A stretch of DNA of 64,000 nt from Carnegiea gigantea (lineage: Eukaryota; Streptophyta; Magnoliopsida; Caryophyllales; Cactaceae): the NCBI GenBank assembly GCA_029747015.1, contig JAKOGI010000562.1, forward strand, positions 338,501 through 402,500. The letters run 5' to 3'. The notes below the pieces were generated by a model, which was not told the origin of the DNA, searched no databases, and saw only the letters and a list, made by a program, of their open reading frames with translations. Positions within the stretch are counted from its first letter, which is position 1, and each line of letters begins with the position of its first letter. Positions 34,021-45,700 of this stretch are shown here, one piece after another. The position numbers and the translations under genes are program-made.

Positions 34021-34721
34021 AGCATACTCGATCTTATGGTAGCGCAAACACTGAATTGATTTCGTCCCTTGGAGTTATAATTCAGTTCGGAAGTCTAGAG
34101 CCTGTGGTAGTTTCAATTGAATCCAAATGACCTTTGACAGAGACTAATCTTTTTGTGGATGTCTCTGATAAAGCTAATGATGATGAAGAGGGATGGACTC
34201 TTGTCAGTCGCTGGAGGCCAAGGAAGCAAAGCTAAATGCAATCGTCACCTCTCCGCCGTAGGAAGAGACAAGGAAGAAAGAAGAGCCCTCATCATTCAAA
34301 AAGTAAAAAGAAGTCCAAGAACATCAAAAGGTACGAAATTCTACGTACTGACCTCCTTAAACAAGAGTTTCTTGTCCCTGTTACACTTGAGAAGTTCTTC
34401 CTAATAGGCTTCTTTGAGAAAGCCACAATCAACAAGACCTTATGTTCTGACCTCGAAGAAGAGGAAGATGAAAGAAGTGACGGACAAAAGGATTCTCCTA
34501 GAGTAGCTGACAAGACCTTGTCTGTCCTGAAGGCTTTGCCAGCTCACATGGGCTGGGGGCAAATCTTTTGTTTAGCTGACAAGGTGCACTAACATGTTGT
34601 TGCTTCCTCACAACACCCATAACTTTATGCTGACAAAGTCAAGGATGGGGGAGGATCAACAGAAAGCCCTGTTCAGTGCGCCTCCTGTAACACTGCAGTC
34701 ACTTTTACTGACGATGACTTA
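34021..34721 (+). pseudogene. Gypsy gag-protease linker, decayed
   Basis: Plus-strand pieces in different frames, rich in Lys and Glu. The frame at 34236-34592 holds FLVPVTLEKFFLIGFFEKA and a DLEEEEDERSD patch. No domain can be named. By position this is the linker before the aspartic protease. Confidence 0.4.
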
Positions 34722-35009
34722 TTGTTGGGATCCAAGCCTCACAATCATCCTTTGTTTTTGATTGGTCACATTAGGGAGCAGAAAGTCAGGCACATTCTCG
34801 TGGATGGAGGGTCAACCATCAACATCATGCCTAAGTCTACAATAAACGACCTAGGCATCATAGTGGAAGCACTTTCTAAGAGCCGAACGATGATTCAAGG
34901 CTTCAACCTCGAGGGCCAACGTGCAATCGGTATGTTCCCCATTAAACTGATAATGGAAGACTTATCGACATCGTCCACCTTTCATGTAATCGATGCTAAG
35001 ACTTCCTAA
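34722..35009 (+). pseudogene. Gypsy aspartic protease
   Basis: 95 codons with IGHIREQKVRHILVDGGST followed by INIMPKSTINDLGI. DGGST is the D-S/T-G type active site of retroviral-like proteases, here with DGG. The stop after DAKTS is premature and a frameshift follows. Confidence 0.8.
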
Positions 35010-36478
35010 AGGTTATTACTTAGGCGACCATGACTTCATGAACATGGGATAGTGGCTTCCACTTTACACCAGTGCCTGAAGTACTACCAAGATGGAAAGA
35101 AGAAAATAAATGGGGATGTCAAGCCTTCCACTAAAGTTGAGTCTCATTTTGCAGATATGAGGCTCTTCAAAGAAGGTACTGCACCTAAAGAAACCATGTC
35201 GTCAACCATTTCTTCCACAGGCAAAGGTGTCGCAAAGAAGGCCCTCAAGCAAGAAAAGATGATTCTCCTAAGCAACAACTTGAGAAAGAAGCAAGTAAGC
35301 AAGGTAACACCACTTCCCGTATTGAGCAAATTGCTGAAAAGGCTGCCTCTTGAACGGAATCAATGTCACCGATTTTAAGGAACATACTTAGGTCTCACCG
35401 TATGGGAGGGCGAATCGCCCTTTTGCGGGTGCACAAGCAGTATCATCGAGACCAAAGCTACTAAGGGTGATGGAGCTAGCATAACCTCCCTAAAAGAGGA
35501 TGTAACAGTTCCAACCCTTAAGATGTGACAGGTTAAGGTGAGTCGACCCCCTTTTTTGGGTTTGTCATCTCTTCTAAAGAAGGAGATGACTTGCCAGGTG
35601 TACGGACTAAGGAAGGATTTGATTCTAATGCCTACAAGCTTATGGAAAAGGATGACTATGACTTTCAAAATCTAGCTACATTAGGAAAGGTAGTCGAAGT
35701 CAAGCCTCATGGACTTACTAAAACTCAGAGAAAGATTCAGGAGCAAGGAGGCTTAGTAGGCATCTCTAAAGTTGGACTAGGTTTCACGCCACCGCAGTCA
35801 GTCAGAATCTCTGGGCGATAAAAGGACAAGAAGGTGGTGATTCAACACATCTCAGCTGAAGAGGTGGATGAGAGTGAAGATGAAAGTGCTTCACCTAACT
35901 CAAAGCCCTCTGTGTTTGATAGGCTATAACCGTCCACTTCAAAGAAATGTCCGTCAGTGTTCACCCATATAGGAAAAGGGAAAGACCACAAACTCTTTGT
36001 TCTCAACAGAATTAAAGATGTTCCCCAGTCAAAGCATTCAGTTTTTGCTAGAACAAAAACTGGTGAAATGTCTTCAAGCTTACGGTTTCAGCAGGAAAAA
36101 AGTTATGCATTTAGCCGCTTGGGAGTGATAAATGAAGTTCAGAGCTCTGCCCCTTCTCGTATGAAGCATTTCTCCAACTTAGATGTTAAGATGGATGGTT
36201 CATTAAGAGTAAAGATGCGTACTGTGATCTTCACAGGTCAAAATAACTCTAACTCTAGCACGGTGGTAGAGGAAAAAGAAGTTATTTCCAATCATATCAC
36301 AACCTATGAATGTGATAACTCAGACTCAGAGATAGAGCTGGCCAAAACTCCTAAGACTTTCGAATATGGGGGGCGAGCTACAGTTGATGAGTTAAAAGAG
36401 TTGAACCTTAGAACCAATGAAGAACCCCGTCCTATCTAAGTAATCTCCTCACTTACACCCAAAGAGGAAAAGCAGTAT
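35010..36478 (+). pseudogene. Gypsy protease-RT linker, decayed
   Basis: Plus-strand pieces at 35052-35378, 35591-35821 (DYDFQNLATLGKVVEVK and HGLTKTQRKIQEQGG) and 35957-36439 (HSVFARTKTGEMSS and FSRLGVINEVQSS). These are conserved linker words of this gypsy family. They are separated by stops, for instance before the KDKKVVIQHISAEEV stretch at about 35821 and in FDRL-stop-PSTSKK at 35925. Confidence 0.65.
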
Positions 36479-37790
36479 TTGGAACTCCTGTCAGAGTACA
36501 AGGACGTGTTTGCCTGGAGCTATAAAGAAATGCCCAGGTTGGATCCAAAGGTCACATTGCACCGCCTATCTGTCAAAAGGGTTATTTCGCCTAACAAGCA
36601 ACCTCAGCGAAATTTTTGCCTAGAGTTGGTACTGAAAATTGAAAAAAAGGTCAACAAATTCATAGAGGCAGGATTCATTCGCGAGGTCAAATACCTAACA
36701 TGGATCACAAACATCGTGCCGGTCAGGAAGAAAAATGGGCAACTTCATATTTGTGTGGACTTTCGGGATCTCAACAATGCTTGTACAAAAGATGACTTCC
36801 TGTTGCCTGTCACAGAACTAATGATCGACTCGACCACAGAGCATACAGTGTTGTCATTCATGGATTACACCACATGATACAATCAGATTCTGATGGCGCT
36901 AGAAGATCAAGAGGCCGCAACTTTTCGCACACCTAATGACATTTTTTGCTATAAGGTGATGTCCTTCAGACTTAAGAATGCAGGAGCAACTTACCAAATG
37001 GCAATGTAAATAATTTTTGACGATATGCTCCATAAAAAATTCAAGTGCTATGTCGATGATTTGGTGGTCAAGTCCAAAAAGAGGGTGAACCACATACAAG
37101 ATCTTTGTATGATCTTTGAGCGATTATGAAGGTGTCAATTAAAGATGAATCCACTCAAGTGTGCACCTGGTGTCACCTCTGGGAAATTCTTAGGCTTCAT
37201 CGTTTACCACCGAGGGATTGAGATCGACCAATTGAAGATCAAGGCAATCCAAGAGATGCCTAAACCTAAGAATCTCAGGGAGTTTTACGGACTTCAAGGT
37301 CGCTGGGCACATATTCGAAGATTCATCTCAAACCTTGTAGGATGTTGCCATCCCTTGAGCCACTTTATAAAAAAGGGTGCATCGTTTGAGTGGGGCTAAT
37401 CATGTCGTACGACTTTCAAGAAAATAAATGAGCATTTGTCCCATCCTCCGGTGTTGGGGGCATCTATCCCTAGCAAGCCTCTCAGACTGTACATTGCATC
37501 TTAGGAAAAATCCTTAGGAGCATTATGTGTATAGGAAAATAAGGAAGGAAAAGAAGTCAACCTATACTACTTAAGTCATACATTGGTTGGCACTGAATTG
37601 AAGTACTCTCCCATTAAAAAGATGTGCTTGTTGCTCATCTTTGCCGCCCAGAAACTCAGGCATTACATGCAGGCCTATACAGTACAAGTGGTCTCCAAAG
37701 CTAATCCCATCAAGTACATCTTGTCTAGGCCAATCTTAAATGGGCGAGAGCAAAATGGGCTGTAATCTTAAAGCAATACGGCCTTGTCTA
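36479..37790 (+). pseudogene. Gypsy reverse transcriptase and RNase H
   Basis: RT words in order: YKDVFAWSYKEMPRLDPKV, FIEAGFIREVKYLTWITNIV, HICVDFRDLNNACTKDDF, then FKCYVDDLVVKSKK, which keeps the YVDD catalytic pair. The connection and RNase H parts follow: KCAPGVTSGKFLGFIVYHR, LYYLSHTLVGTELKYSPI and IFAAQKLRHYMQAYTV. In-frame stops occur at DYTT-stop, MAM-stop-IIF, EWG-stop, IAS-stop-EKS and CV-stop-ENK. Most replace codons expected to be Gln. Function when intact: synthesis of element cDNA. Confidence 0.85.
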
Positions 37791-38440
37791 TGTTCCCCGA
37801 AGAGTAGTTAAGAGACAAGCATTGGCAGATTTCTTAGAGATCATCCAATTCCTGATGATTGGGAGCTAAATGATGATTTTTCAAGGGAAGAAGTATTCTA
37901 CATCGATATCATCCCTCCCTAGCAAATGTATTTTGATGGTGCAGCTAGGCGAGATGGCGCTGGTGTAGGAGTAGTTTTTGTCTCCCCCGAAAAGCACATT
38001 TTCCTGTATTCATTTGTGCTTACTCAATTATGCTCTAATAATGTAGTGAAGTACCAAGCGCTCAGCTTAGGTCTTTAAATGGCCATTGAGATGGGGATTT
38101 CCGACCTCAACATATATGGTAACTCGCAGTTGATCATTAATCAACTACTTGATGAGTACGAGGTTAAGAAAGAAAACCTTGTCCCATATGACAAGCAAGC
38201 ATTACGCCTGCTAAACAAGTTGGACATAGTCAAGTTAGAGCACGTGCCAAGGAGTGCCAACAAGATAGTTGACGCACTTACCAGTCTTGCAGCCACTTTG
38301 CCACTGGGGGCAGAGGAAGGAATGATCATTCCAGTATATAGCCGCTGGGTTGTTCTGCCTGGTGATGAAAACTCGGATGAAGACGTTAATATGATATGTG
38401 TTCTTGAAATAGATGCAGAAGAGTAGAAGACTGGCTTCAA
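37791..38440 (+). pseudogene. Gypsy second RNase H-like domain (aRNH)
   Basis: The plus strand reads MYFDGAARRDGAGVGVVF, QLCSNNVVKYQALSLGL, then a TAA, then MAIEMGISDLNIYGNSQ, LIINQLLDEYEVKKENLV, LEHVPRSANKIVDALTSL. This is the archaeal-type RNase H found after the standard RNase H in Tat elements, with the DGA, E (KYQA), D (YGNSQ in place of the usual GDS) and D (VDAL) positions recognisable. The second Asp reads Asn. It is also preceded by a TAG where a Trp codon (PWQMYFDG) would fit. Confidence 0.8.
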
Positions 38441-39571
38441 CCTATAATTAAGTACTCAGAGCATGGAAAACTTCCTAGTGACTCGAGGCATAAGATAGAA
38501 ATGCAACGGATAGCTCCGAGCTTTCTTTGCTACAATGGATCACTCTATCGATGCTCTTTTCTTGGCCTTTGGTTATGATGCTTGGATATGGAAGAAGCAA
38601 TGCAAGATATGGTGGAAGCTCATTCAGGTGTGTGTGGAGCACACCAATCAGGGCGTAGGCAACATGATTGTATTAAAGGGATGGGTTACTACCGGCCCAT
38701 TATGGTGCAAGATTGCATAAATTATGCAAACAGATGCGATGCTTGCCAATTTTATGCCAACTTCATACATTAACATCCAGAACCTCTCTACCCAACGGTT
38801 GCATCTTGGCCCTTTGAGGCATGGAGGCTTGATGTCGTTGGACCAATCACGTCTAAATTGTCTGCTGGTTACTCTTATATCTTGGCTGCCACTGATTACT
38901 TCTCTAAATGGAAAGAAGCAATTCCACTAAGGGAGGTTAAAAAAGAAAATGTGGTCGACTTCAAAAGAACAAACATCATCTATCGATATGGTGTGCCGAG
39001 GTACATTATTACTGATAATGGTAAGCTCTTCGTCAACAGCCTGTTGACTAGCCTATGCGAGAAGCTTAAGTTTGCCCAGCACAAGTCTTCCATGCACTAT
39101 GCCCCTGCAAACAGTCTGGCAGAAGCCTTTAATAAAACACTTTGCAACTTACTCAAAAAAGTTGTTGCAAAGTCTAAAAGGGATTGGCATGAAAGACTTG
39201 AGGAAGCTCTTTGGGCATACTGAATCACATACAAGACGCCAACATAGTGGACTCCCTTCGCTCTAGTGTATGGAGTTGAAGCCATTCTACCATTAGAGCT
39301 CCAAATCCTGTTGCTTCGCATCGCCATACAGGATGGTTCATCCACGTTATGTTCATTCCAAGTTGGAGAACAGGTGCTTCCTCTGAAGGGGCCAATCATA
39401 ATGACCCACAAAACAGAAAGCAAATTAGCTCCGAAATGGGAAGGACCTTATGTTGTCCATGAGGTATACTCAAATGGTACTTACAAGATAGTAGATGGAC
39501 AAGGGGTTCAGGTAGAGCCCATAAACAGCAAGTTCTTGAAGCGCTATTATCCTCAAAATTGGATGTTATAA
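38441..39571 (+). pseudogene. Gypsy integrase
   Basis: N-terminal zinc region at 38582-38773: AHSGVCGAHQSGRRQHDC, GYYRPIMVQDCINYANRC, DACQF. Core: RLDVVGPITSKLSAGYSY, ILAATDYFSKWKEAIPL, RYGVPRYIITDNGKLFVNS, ANSLAEAFNKTLCNLLKKV, giving the D, D and E of the DDE triad. Stops follow at ALWAY-stop-ITYKTPT-stop-WTPF; the family normally has Arg and Gln or Ser there. About 50 codons between RIAIQDG and SFQVGEQVL seem lost. The C-terminal domain (KWEGPYVVHEVYSNGTYKI) and end KRYYPQNWML are intact. Confidence 0.85.
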
Positions 39572-40222
39572 GCTCTTAAGTAAGAGCCTAAACTGCTCGT
39601 TCTTTCGAATTGAATTCCTTTGTAATACTCCTGGCTTGTAAGAATATAAACTGTGAATAGCAGAAGTAAACTCAAACAAAAAAATCTTTGTAATGCTCCT
39701 GGCCCGCAAAAGCATAAACTGTGTATGACAAAATAAATATATACAAAATTTATTTTGTTAAACTACATGATGACTTCATCTTATAGAAAATTGCAATATT
39801 TCCATAAGTACGTAGGCATCTTGGTAAACAAATTACCAAGTACAGTCAAACATAATAAAAAGGGATAGCAGGGCGGCAATCAAATTTCATATAAAGGAGG
39901 ACACAAAGTCCATTGCAAATGTTTATTACACAATTAAAAAAAAGAGAAACAACAAAACAAGCTGAGCAATACATCAATTGGTGTCCATCCAAGTATCAGG
40001 ATTGACTGAGGATTGCAATGCTAGCATGACTTGTTCATGCCTCTCTAACTCCTTAGCATCATCAGGCGAAAGAATGGACACCATCTCAAGGTCGGCAAGA
40101 GCTTTGGATATCACATCAACTCATTAGCCTCCAATAGGGAAGATTGGACCTAAATGTCGCCCTTAAGCTGGCACTCCTCTTCCCTGAGCATGGCGAAGTG
40201 CATCCTCCAAATCAACAATCTT
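39572..40222. other. Gypsy 3' region, non-coding part
   Basis: Two diverged copies of a roughly 66-bp unit start near 39620 and 39686: TTTGTAATACTCCTGGC and TTTGTAATGCTCCTGGC, each with an ATAAACTGTG stretch. Confidence 0.55.
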
Positions 40223-42960
40223 CTACTCCACTCCCTTGAGTTTCTCTATCAAGGCACCAAGATCTGCGCGGACCGTGGCAAGGCGTGAGTGCGCAAGATC
40301 GACCTGCTTAGTGAATAAGGCCTTCTCATTCACCACATCATCTGGGTGGTGGCATGAGAAAGTTGCTTTCTTTAATGATAAGAAAGCCGATACAACAATT
40401 CTATAATCCTCCACCTTCTTCCTCAAAGGGTTCGAGTCTCCACAAAGCCGTTTAATCCCCATGTAAATCATTGGAGCACCTTGAAGTTTTCCCTTTACTT
40501 TATCAAATTTCGCATTCTTCAAGCTAGTCAAGTACTCAGACCCCATCACTCATATGGCAACGATGAAAATACTTGGGGAGCCAGGCACGGAACAGAAAGA
40601 AGTAGTGGATAGAGCAGTGACATGAAAGGGTCTTCCTTTCGAACCCTCAGGAGTGCCAACATCAGCAGCAGATAGCAACCCCCTCGTGGCTACCTCAAGA
40701 GAGTTAGGTCCATCAACTGAATGTCGGCTCTACACGCAAGGCCTCTGTTCATCTGAAAGCTGAACTCCCAACCTTGTGAGGTGATGTTTGCCTCCTTACA
40801 ATCTCAATATCCTTGCCAATGCTTGAGGTTGCCTTGGGTACAGATGATCTAGCTGCACGGCTAACATCCTCGAGTAACTGCTTGTCGACAATGGGTGTAG
40901 CCTCTTGCGCTAGGTCAAACTTCCCAATCTAGAAAGAGAAGAGGGGTGAAATAAAATAAGTACGAAATCATTCCGTACTAATCAAAAACCAAAGGAACAA
41001 GGGAAAAATAAAATGATAATAAAAAAAGGGCGAAGAAATGGAGCATAGGTCCTCAAGGTTAGCTGGCTCGCCTGAGCAGCTCTAAACGTCATCAAAAAAG
41101 TCATTCCCAAGGTTGACTCTAGCATTCCTAGGGGTCATAGTCTCGCGCCTCTTGCACCCCCATGTCTGAAGTTCGCCTCAGACTCTGGCTCGCTATCACT
41201 ACGTGGCACCAGACCTCGCTTTCTATCAGCGAAGTGAACTCTCGGGGACCCATAAGCATCACCACTGGACTCTGGTCCCTCAACTTCTAAATCTGCCACA
41301 GGATCCTTTCCTTTCTTTTCCTTAGCTTTCTTCGATGAGCCAGCCTCTGCATCCGTGTCTTGCTTGGATGAATTTGCTTCCGTGCTCTTCTGCAGGACTG
41401 AAGTATTAGATCAAAGGTCATTAATGGTCATCTTAGGCCACCAAATCTTGTAACTTGAGGAGATATATTGGCCTAATGTCAAGGACTGACAAGGAAGAAC
41501 ACCTAGAGACATAGTCCCCAAGAATAGGAGTCGCTTCCGATATAGAAGGACGTCATATGATGACATTATCCGGGTACGGGAATCCTCAAGAAGCACTCTG
41601 GGAATTCCCTGGCAGAACCCAAACTGCTTGTTGAACCGATACGGGCTGTCAGGTTTAGTATAGAAGGTGGCACCGCGGCGAATAGGAAGAAAACCATCTT
41701 GAAGCGAGATCAGGTAGCCTGACTTATCCTCATCCAAATCTTCATCGTCGATAAAGGTCTCTGATCGGTTTCTTCCAGCATTAGGCAGCCCAGGTCAGAG
41801 ACTCTTCCCTCATGTATAAGCTCACTAGCATCCCTAATGTCCCTGCGTGTCATTTGTGACTCGGAGTAGCGCACCATCAAAGGACCCGGAGGGGAAGGCT
41901 GCAATACATGGTGAGTCTTGAAATAGTGGGCAAGCCATCCGTGCAGGTAATGGCAGGGAAAGAATGACCTTGAATGGGAAGTGTTCGTAGCCTTAGTAAT
42001 CCTATTAAGGCCACGGTAGATGCTTGCTAGCGTAGGGATTGTCAGACTGAAAGTGACACTAGATGTCATCAAGCTAAAGATCTCAAAAGTTCATGGCCGA
42101 ATGAACTTCTCCCCGGTCTCAGGAAGTACAAAAGCACACAGCCAACATGACAAGAACGCGGCAAGATAGATGCTGTCCCTCTTCTCTTTGGGAACCCCCA
42201 GACTTCTAAAAACGTCCAACTCATCACGACTCTAACAGAGATCTTGAGGTTGAATCTGGCCACTGGGATTTTTCATCCTTGTAGGAGTCAAGCTACGGGG
42301 GTGACATCGTGTTGGCGGGTTATGGATAAGCCTCTTCTTACACCAGAAATCAATCCAAACTTTAGCAGTAACGCCCTTCTCATAGATAGACATTTTTTCT
42401 AAGCATCTAAAAGCAGCAAATAGGAATTTGCAGGAAGATGGCATAGTCCTCAAATTCTGCTTGTCCCGATACTTAAAAGCTTGGATGCTAGGGACAGTTT
42501 CATCATAAATCTTGCTGCTGATTGGGAGCCAGACCAAGCCTATGCAAGTCCCATAAGGAGATGGACATCTCTCCAAATATGGCGTGAAGAGTATTGGTGA
42601 CAGGACACCAACTCTCACAAAAGGAGCGCAAAACATGCACGTCACTGCTGTAGGAGTAAAGCGAGGCATACACTGCCTGGTATAAGGCACATCTCCACAG
42701 GCATACCTCAAAACAAAAGAGCACGTGCTCTGTCCATTCCCAGTACAAGAGAATGTAGCCAAAATCTCCATAAAGAAGTATGTTCGGGTCCCATCTAGAT
42801 TGCCCGGATATAATGCGAAGCCCAGCATAGGAAATTCGGTGAGAAGGCTAGACTTGTCGTGATACGCGCTCTGCAGGAATTACCCAACTGAATTATCTTC
42901 CGCACCTTTTTCCACTCAAATGGAAAACTTAGAAGGAAAGAACGATGGCTTTATAGCAGG
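40223..42960 (-). pseudogene. Antisense plant mobile domain (PMD) gene inside the gypsy element
   Basis: Overlapping minus-strand frames at 42232-42828, 42069-42263, 41710-42072, 41411-41737 and 40223-40549 make one decayed gene. The decisive word is FCESWCPVTNTLHAIFGEM followed by SISLWDLHRLG (about 42500-42620). This is the PMD signature of the MAIN/MAIL1-type domain (ERWRPETHTFHL, then GE, then TxxLxD). LASIYRGLNRI and FFPCHYLHGWLAHYF follow (about 41900-42010), then SSYKIWWPKMTINDL, then a charged, coiled-coil-like C-terminus at 40223-40549. PMD proteins occur as host genes and in transposable elements. The gene lies opposite to gag-pol, in the Tat 3' region. The start is uncertain, perhaps an ATG near 42997 (MESCFRG). 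Confidence 0.75.
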
Positions 42961-43261
42961 CGCCTAATTGGCCTTCGGCCTCCTCAAATAATGGTAGCCC
43001 CGGAAGCAACTCTCCATCTGGGGTTTGTCATCTTCCTTATCCACGACGGAAAGAAGAAGCTTGCCGTCACGCTGAAATTTCTTAAGATACACCATTATAA
43101 ATCACTAGAAAATAGAAGAAAACACAAATTTAGTTCTTTTTCAGGAAGGAAATCAGCAAACAAAACGGCATTCAGGCAAAACAAACACTAAAGAAGGGAG
43201 AAGCGTGAAGGAAAATCAATCAAAGTATTGGTTTTCAGCCAACCCTCTACTCCTCATTGCT
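42961..43261. other. Gypsy 3' region, spacer upstream of the antisense gene
   Basis: No domain is recognised. The 66-codon plus-strand frame at 42991-43191 is probably a chance frame. By position this is where a promoter for the minus-strand PMD gene could lie, but none is clear. Confidence 0.4.
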
Positions 43262-43500
43262 CATACCACTTTCACACGTATAGGTATCCGATCTAGGCAC
43301 CAAAGGCCTAGCAGCGAACTGTTTCGTAAGTGGTTCTTTAAGTCTTCATACCACTTTTGTGTGTATAGGTATCCGTTCTAGGCATTAAAGGCCTAGCAGC
43401 GGACTGTTTTGCAAGTGGTTCTTCAAGTCTTTATACCACTTTCATGTGTATAGGTATCGGCGAACCGTTTCGCTAGTAGTTTTTCAAATGGCTTCTTAAC
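43262..43500. repeat. 85-bp tandem repeat, 2.7 copies, in the gypsy 3' region
   Basis: CATACCACTTTCACACGTAT at 43262, a second copy at 43347 and a truncated third at 43432. Each carries GTATAGGTATC; copies 1 and 2 also carry GGCCTAGCAGCG. Such arrays are common in the long 3' regions of Tat and Ogre-like elements. Confidence 0.85.
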
Positions 43501-44985
43501 CTGCACAAGTAACAATACAAATGCAAAAAAAAGGGGGAAGGGCCTTGGCATACGAAAACAAGCACAAGCGACCAAAAAAAAAAAAAGCGACCTTTCACGT
43601 GGATTGTCAATAAGAGTACCAACAGTGCATTAGGAGAACTTCAAACATAATAAAGTTTGCTCCTTTGGGTTTATTGGGACCAAAGTCATTACCTTTATTG
43701 TCAACAATTACCGAAAAAATTAACAACTTGCAAAGGCACCATATAGATTCAAAAAAAATCGAAGGAATGTAGCCTTTAGTAATCATAGGATCTTCTGCTA
43801 CCTGACATCCATTGTAGAAGCATCTCCCAAAACCTCAAAAAAAAAGAAGTCACCAACCCAAAAATCTAAACCCGAAGTCTTCTACGCCCAAATTCTGGGT
43901 TAGCCAAAAAAAGGGGCCTTAACAGCAAAATAACAAAGGGGCTTGATCTTTCATGCAAAGGAAGATGGGAACATGAAGTTTGTTTAAACCAACAAAAATT
44001 ATTAAAAAAAAAAAAAACAAAACACAACGAAAAGAAAGAGGAGGAAAAGTTGAGAGATTTCATACCTCACTTGGACACGAGGATAAAAAATGGCGTGCAA
44101 AGATTAAACCTTTGAGGGAAGCCTCCACCGAAAATCAGTAGATGGCAGCAACAGCAAAGATGATGGAATTTCCTCCAAACACCTCAAAATCAGGTTCAGT
44201 GCCCACTTCGGCAAATGGGTAATCACTGACCTCAAATCACAAATTGGCTGAAAATAGTGGTGCAAGGGTCGAGCGTTGGGAGGCTTCCTCCACTGATCAA
44301 TGTGTACCATGAACATTAGTGGCGTCTGGTTATGGGATTTTCGGGTCTGAGGTCGCGGCTTGGAAGGAGGAAGAAAGGAGCACAGTACCATGACACGTAA
44401 GCGGCACACGTGGTTTAAATGAAATAAGACCAGACAAAGCTGGGCTAGGTCAGAAAGAAAAAAGAAAAAAAAAATGAAGGCCAAGCCCAGCCCACGTGCA
44501 CAAGCAAAGAAGGCAGAGGGTCACGTGATCCTCACGCGATCACTTAAATGGAATGAAGCAGGCTGGCTTGTGCAAGAAGCAAAAGAAGCTTCTCAACCCA
44601 TCCCACACAAGGAAATAAGAAGGGGGAAAAAAAGAGGACCTCGCCAGCCAGGTCCATCCTACAAAAGAAAAAGAAAGAAAAAAAGAAAGAGCTGAGATAG
44701 GCCGTCCCCCAAAAAAAACAAAAAAAAACAAGACAGAATGGGAGTTTGGACCAGGATCTCATCATGCCACTTGATCCAACTTCTTTCCTCCCAATTCTTG
44801 GACCAAAAAAATCATGTGTTCAAGCCTTTCAAAAAAAAAAAAAAAAGAGAAGACAAATCATGTTGGAGTTCCATTTAGGGCATTTATCATGAACAAATGA
44901 AGGATTATTAAAAAAAAAATAATCAAGACTCCGGTCACATTCCAACAACAAATGTTGTACGTGACCTTGTCTCGAGGAGGCAATT
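43501..44985. other. Gypsy 3' region, non-coding
   Basis: A-rich DNA with many poly-A runs. The frames on either strand here look like composition artefacts (FFFF or KKKK). The purine-rich CGAGGAGGCAA just before 44986 is the likely polypurine tract. Confidence 0.55.
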
Positions 44986-45695
44986 TGTAGGAACTAAAAA
45001 TTTATTCGTACCGTACCAAAATAAAATCAAATTAATTAATTTGGCCAATCCTTTTAATTAATTTAATCAGGCTCAAAAGACTCAGTCGAGCCCAAGACAA
45101 AGCCTAAATGACTTCCAAGTTAAGGCTCAGTCAAAATTCAAGTCGAAGCCCAAATTGAGGCTCAAGACGACCACCAAGTCAGACCACGACCTAAAGGCCG
45201 AACAGTTTCCAAGTCAGTCGAAACTAAGTTAAAGTTAAAGGTCAAAGCCTAATTTGATTACCAAGTCAAAGGTTAAGACCTAAATCGACTGTCAAGACCA
45301 ACGTCAAACGAGTCTCAAGTCAACATCCGGTCAAAGCTCGACACGACTTCCAAATCAATGCTCGGCCCAAGCCCGGGAGACTCTCAAGTCAAAGTCTAAG
45401 ACAAAGTCAAAGCAAATGAAAGTTAAAGTAATTCAGAGTGAGGCCTAATTGAAAGGCCCAGGTCCAAGACCCAAGTCAATGCCCACCTTGACTTTCAAGG
45501 GGGAGGTGGAGGTTTTCCTATCAATAGGACTTTACTCCCCTTGATTTAAAGGTTGAAAAATAAATCTAAAAGGAGATAGAATCAGAGGATTATTGTATTC
45601 ATAGAGATTGTACTCATATATTCAATCAATACAAAATTCAATTTTGTATCCAATTTTCTATCTAATTCATTATATATTTGAAATTTGTGATTACA
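44986..45695 (+). repeat. Gypsy 3' LTR
   Basis: 710 bp, TGTAGGAACTAAAAATTTA to GTGATTACA. It is the partner of 31417-32156, with many substitutions and small indels. Confidence 0.9.
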
Positions 45696-45700
45696 ATCAT

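Larger units (their letters stand above)
31417..45695 (+). mobile_element. Ty3/gypsy retrotransposon, Tat type, complete but decayed
   Basis: About 14.3 kb, plus strand. Two LTRs start TGTAGG and end GATTACA, and both outer flanks are ATCAT (31412-31416 and 45696-45700), so this is a single complete insertion. Order: 5' LTR, primer-binding site, gag, aspartic protease, long linker, RT, RNase H, a second RNase H-like domain, integrase, then a 5.4-kb 3' region with an antisense PMD relic and tandem repeats. A second RNase H after the first is the mark of the Tat lineage. The LTRs are visibly diverged and all coding modules carry stops, so the insertion is old. Confidence 0.9.

Noticed and set aside
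43262..43500. CRISPR-like array
   Set aside because: Units are directly adjacent 85-bp tandem repeats with no spacers, inside a plant retrotransposon.
43866..44765. Phe-rich minus-strand frames and a Lys-rich plus-strand frame
   Set aside because: They follow poly-A/poly-T runs in the gypsy 3' region and show no domain.
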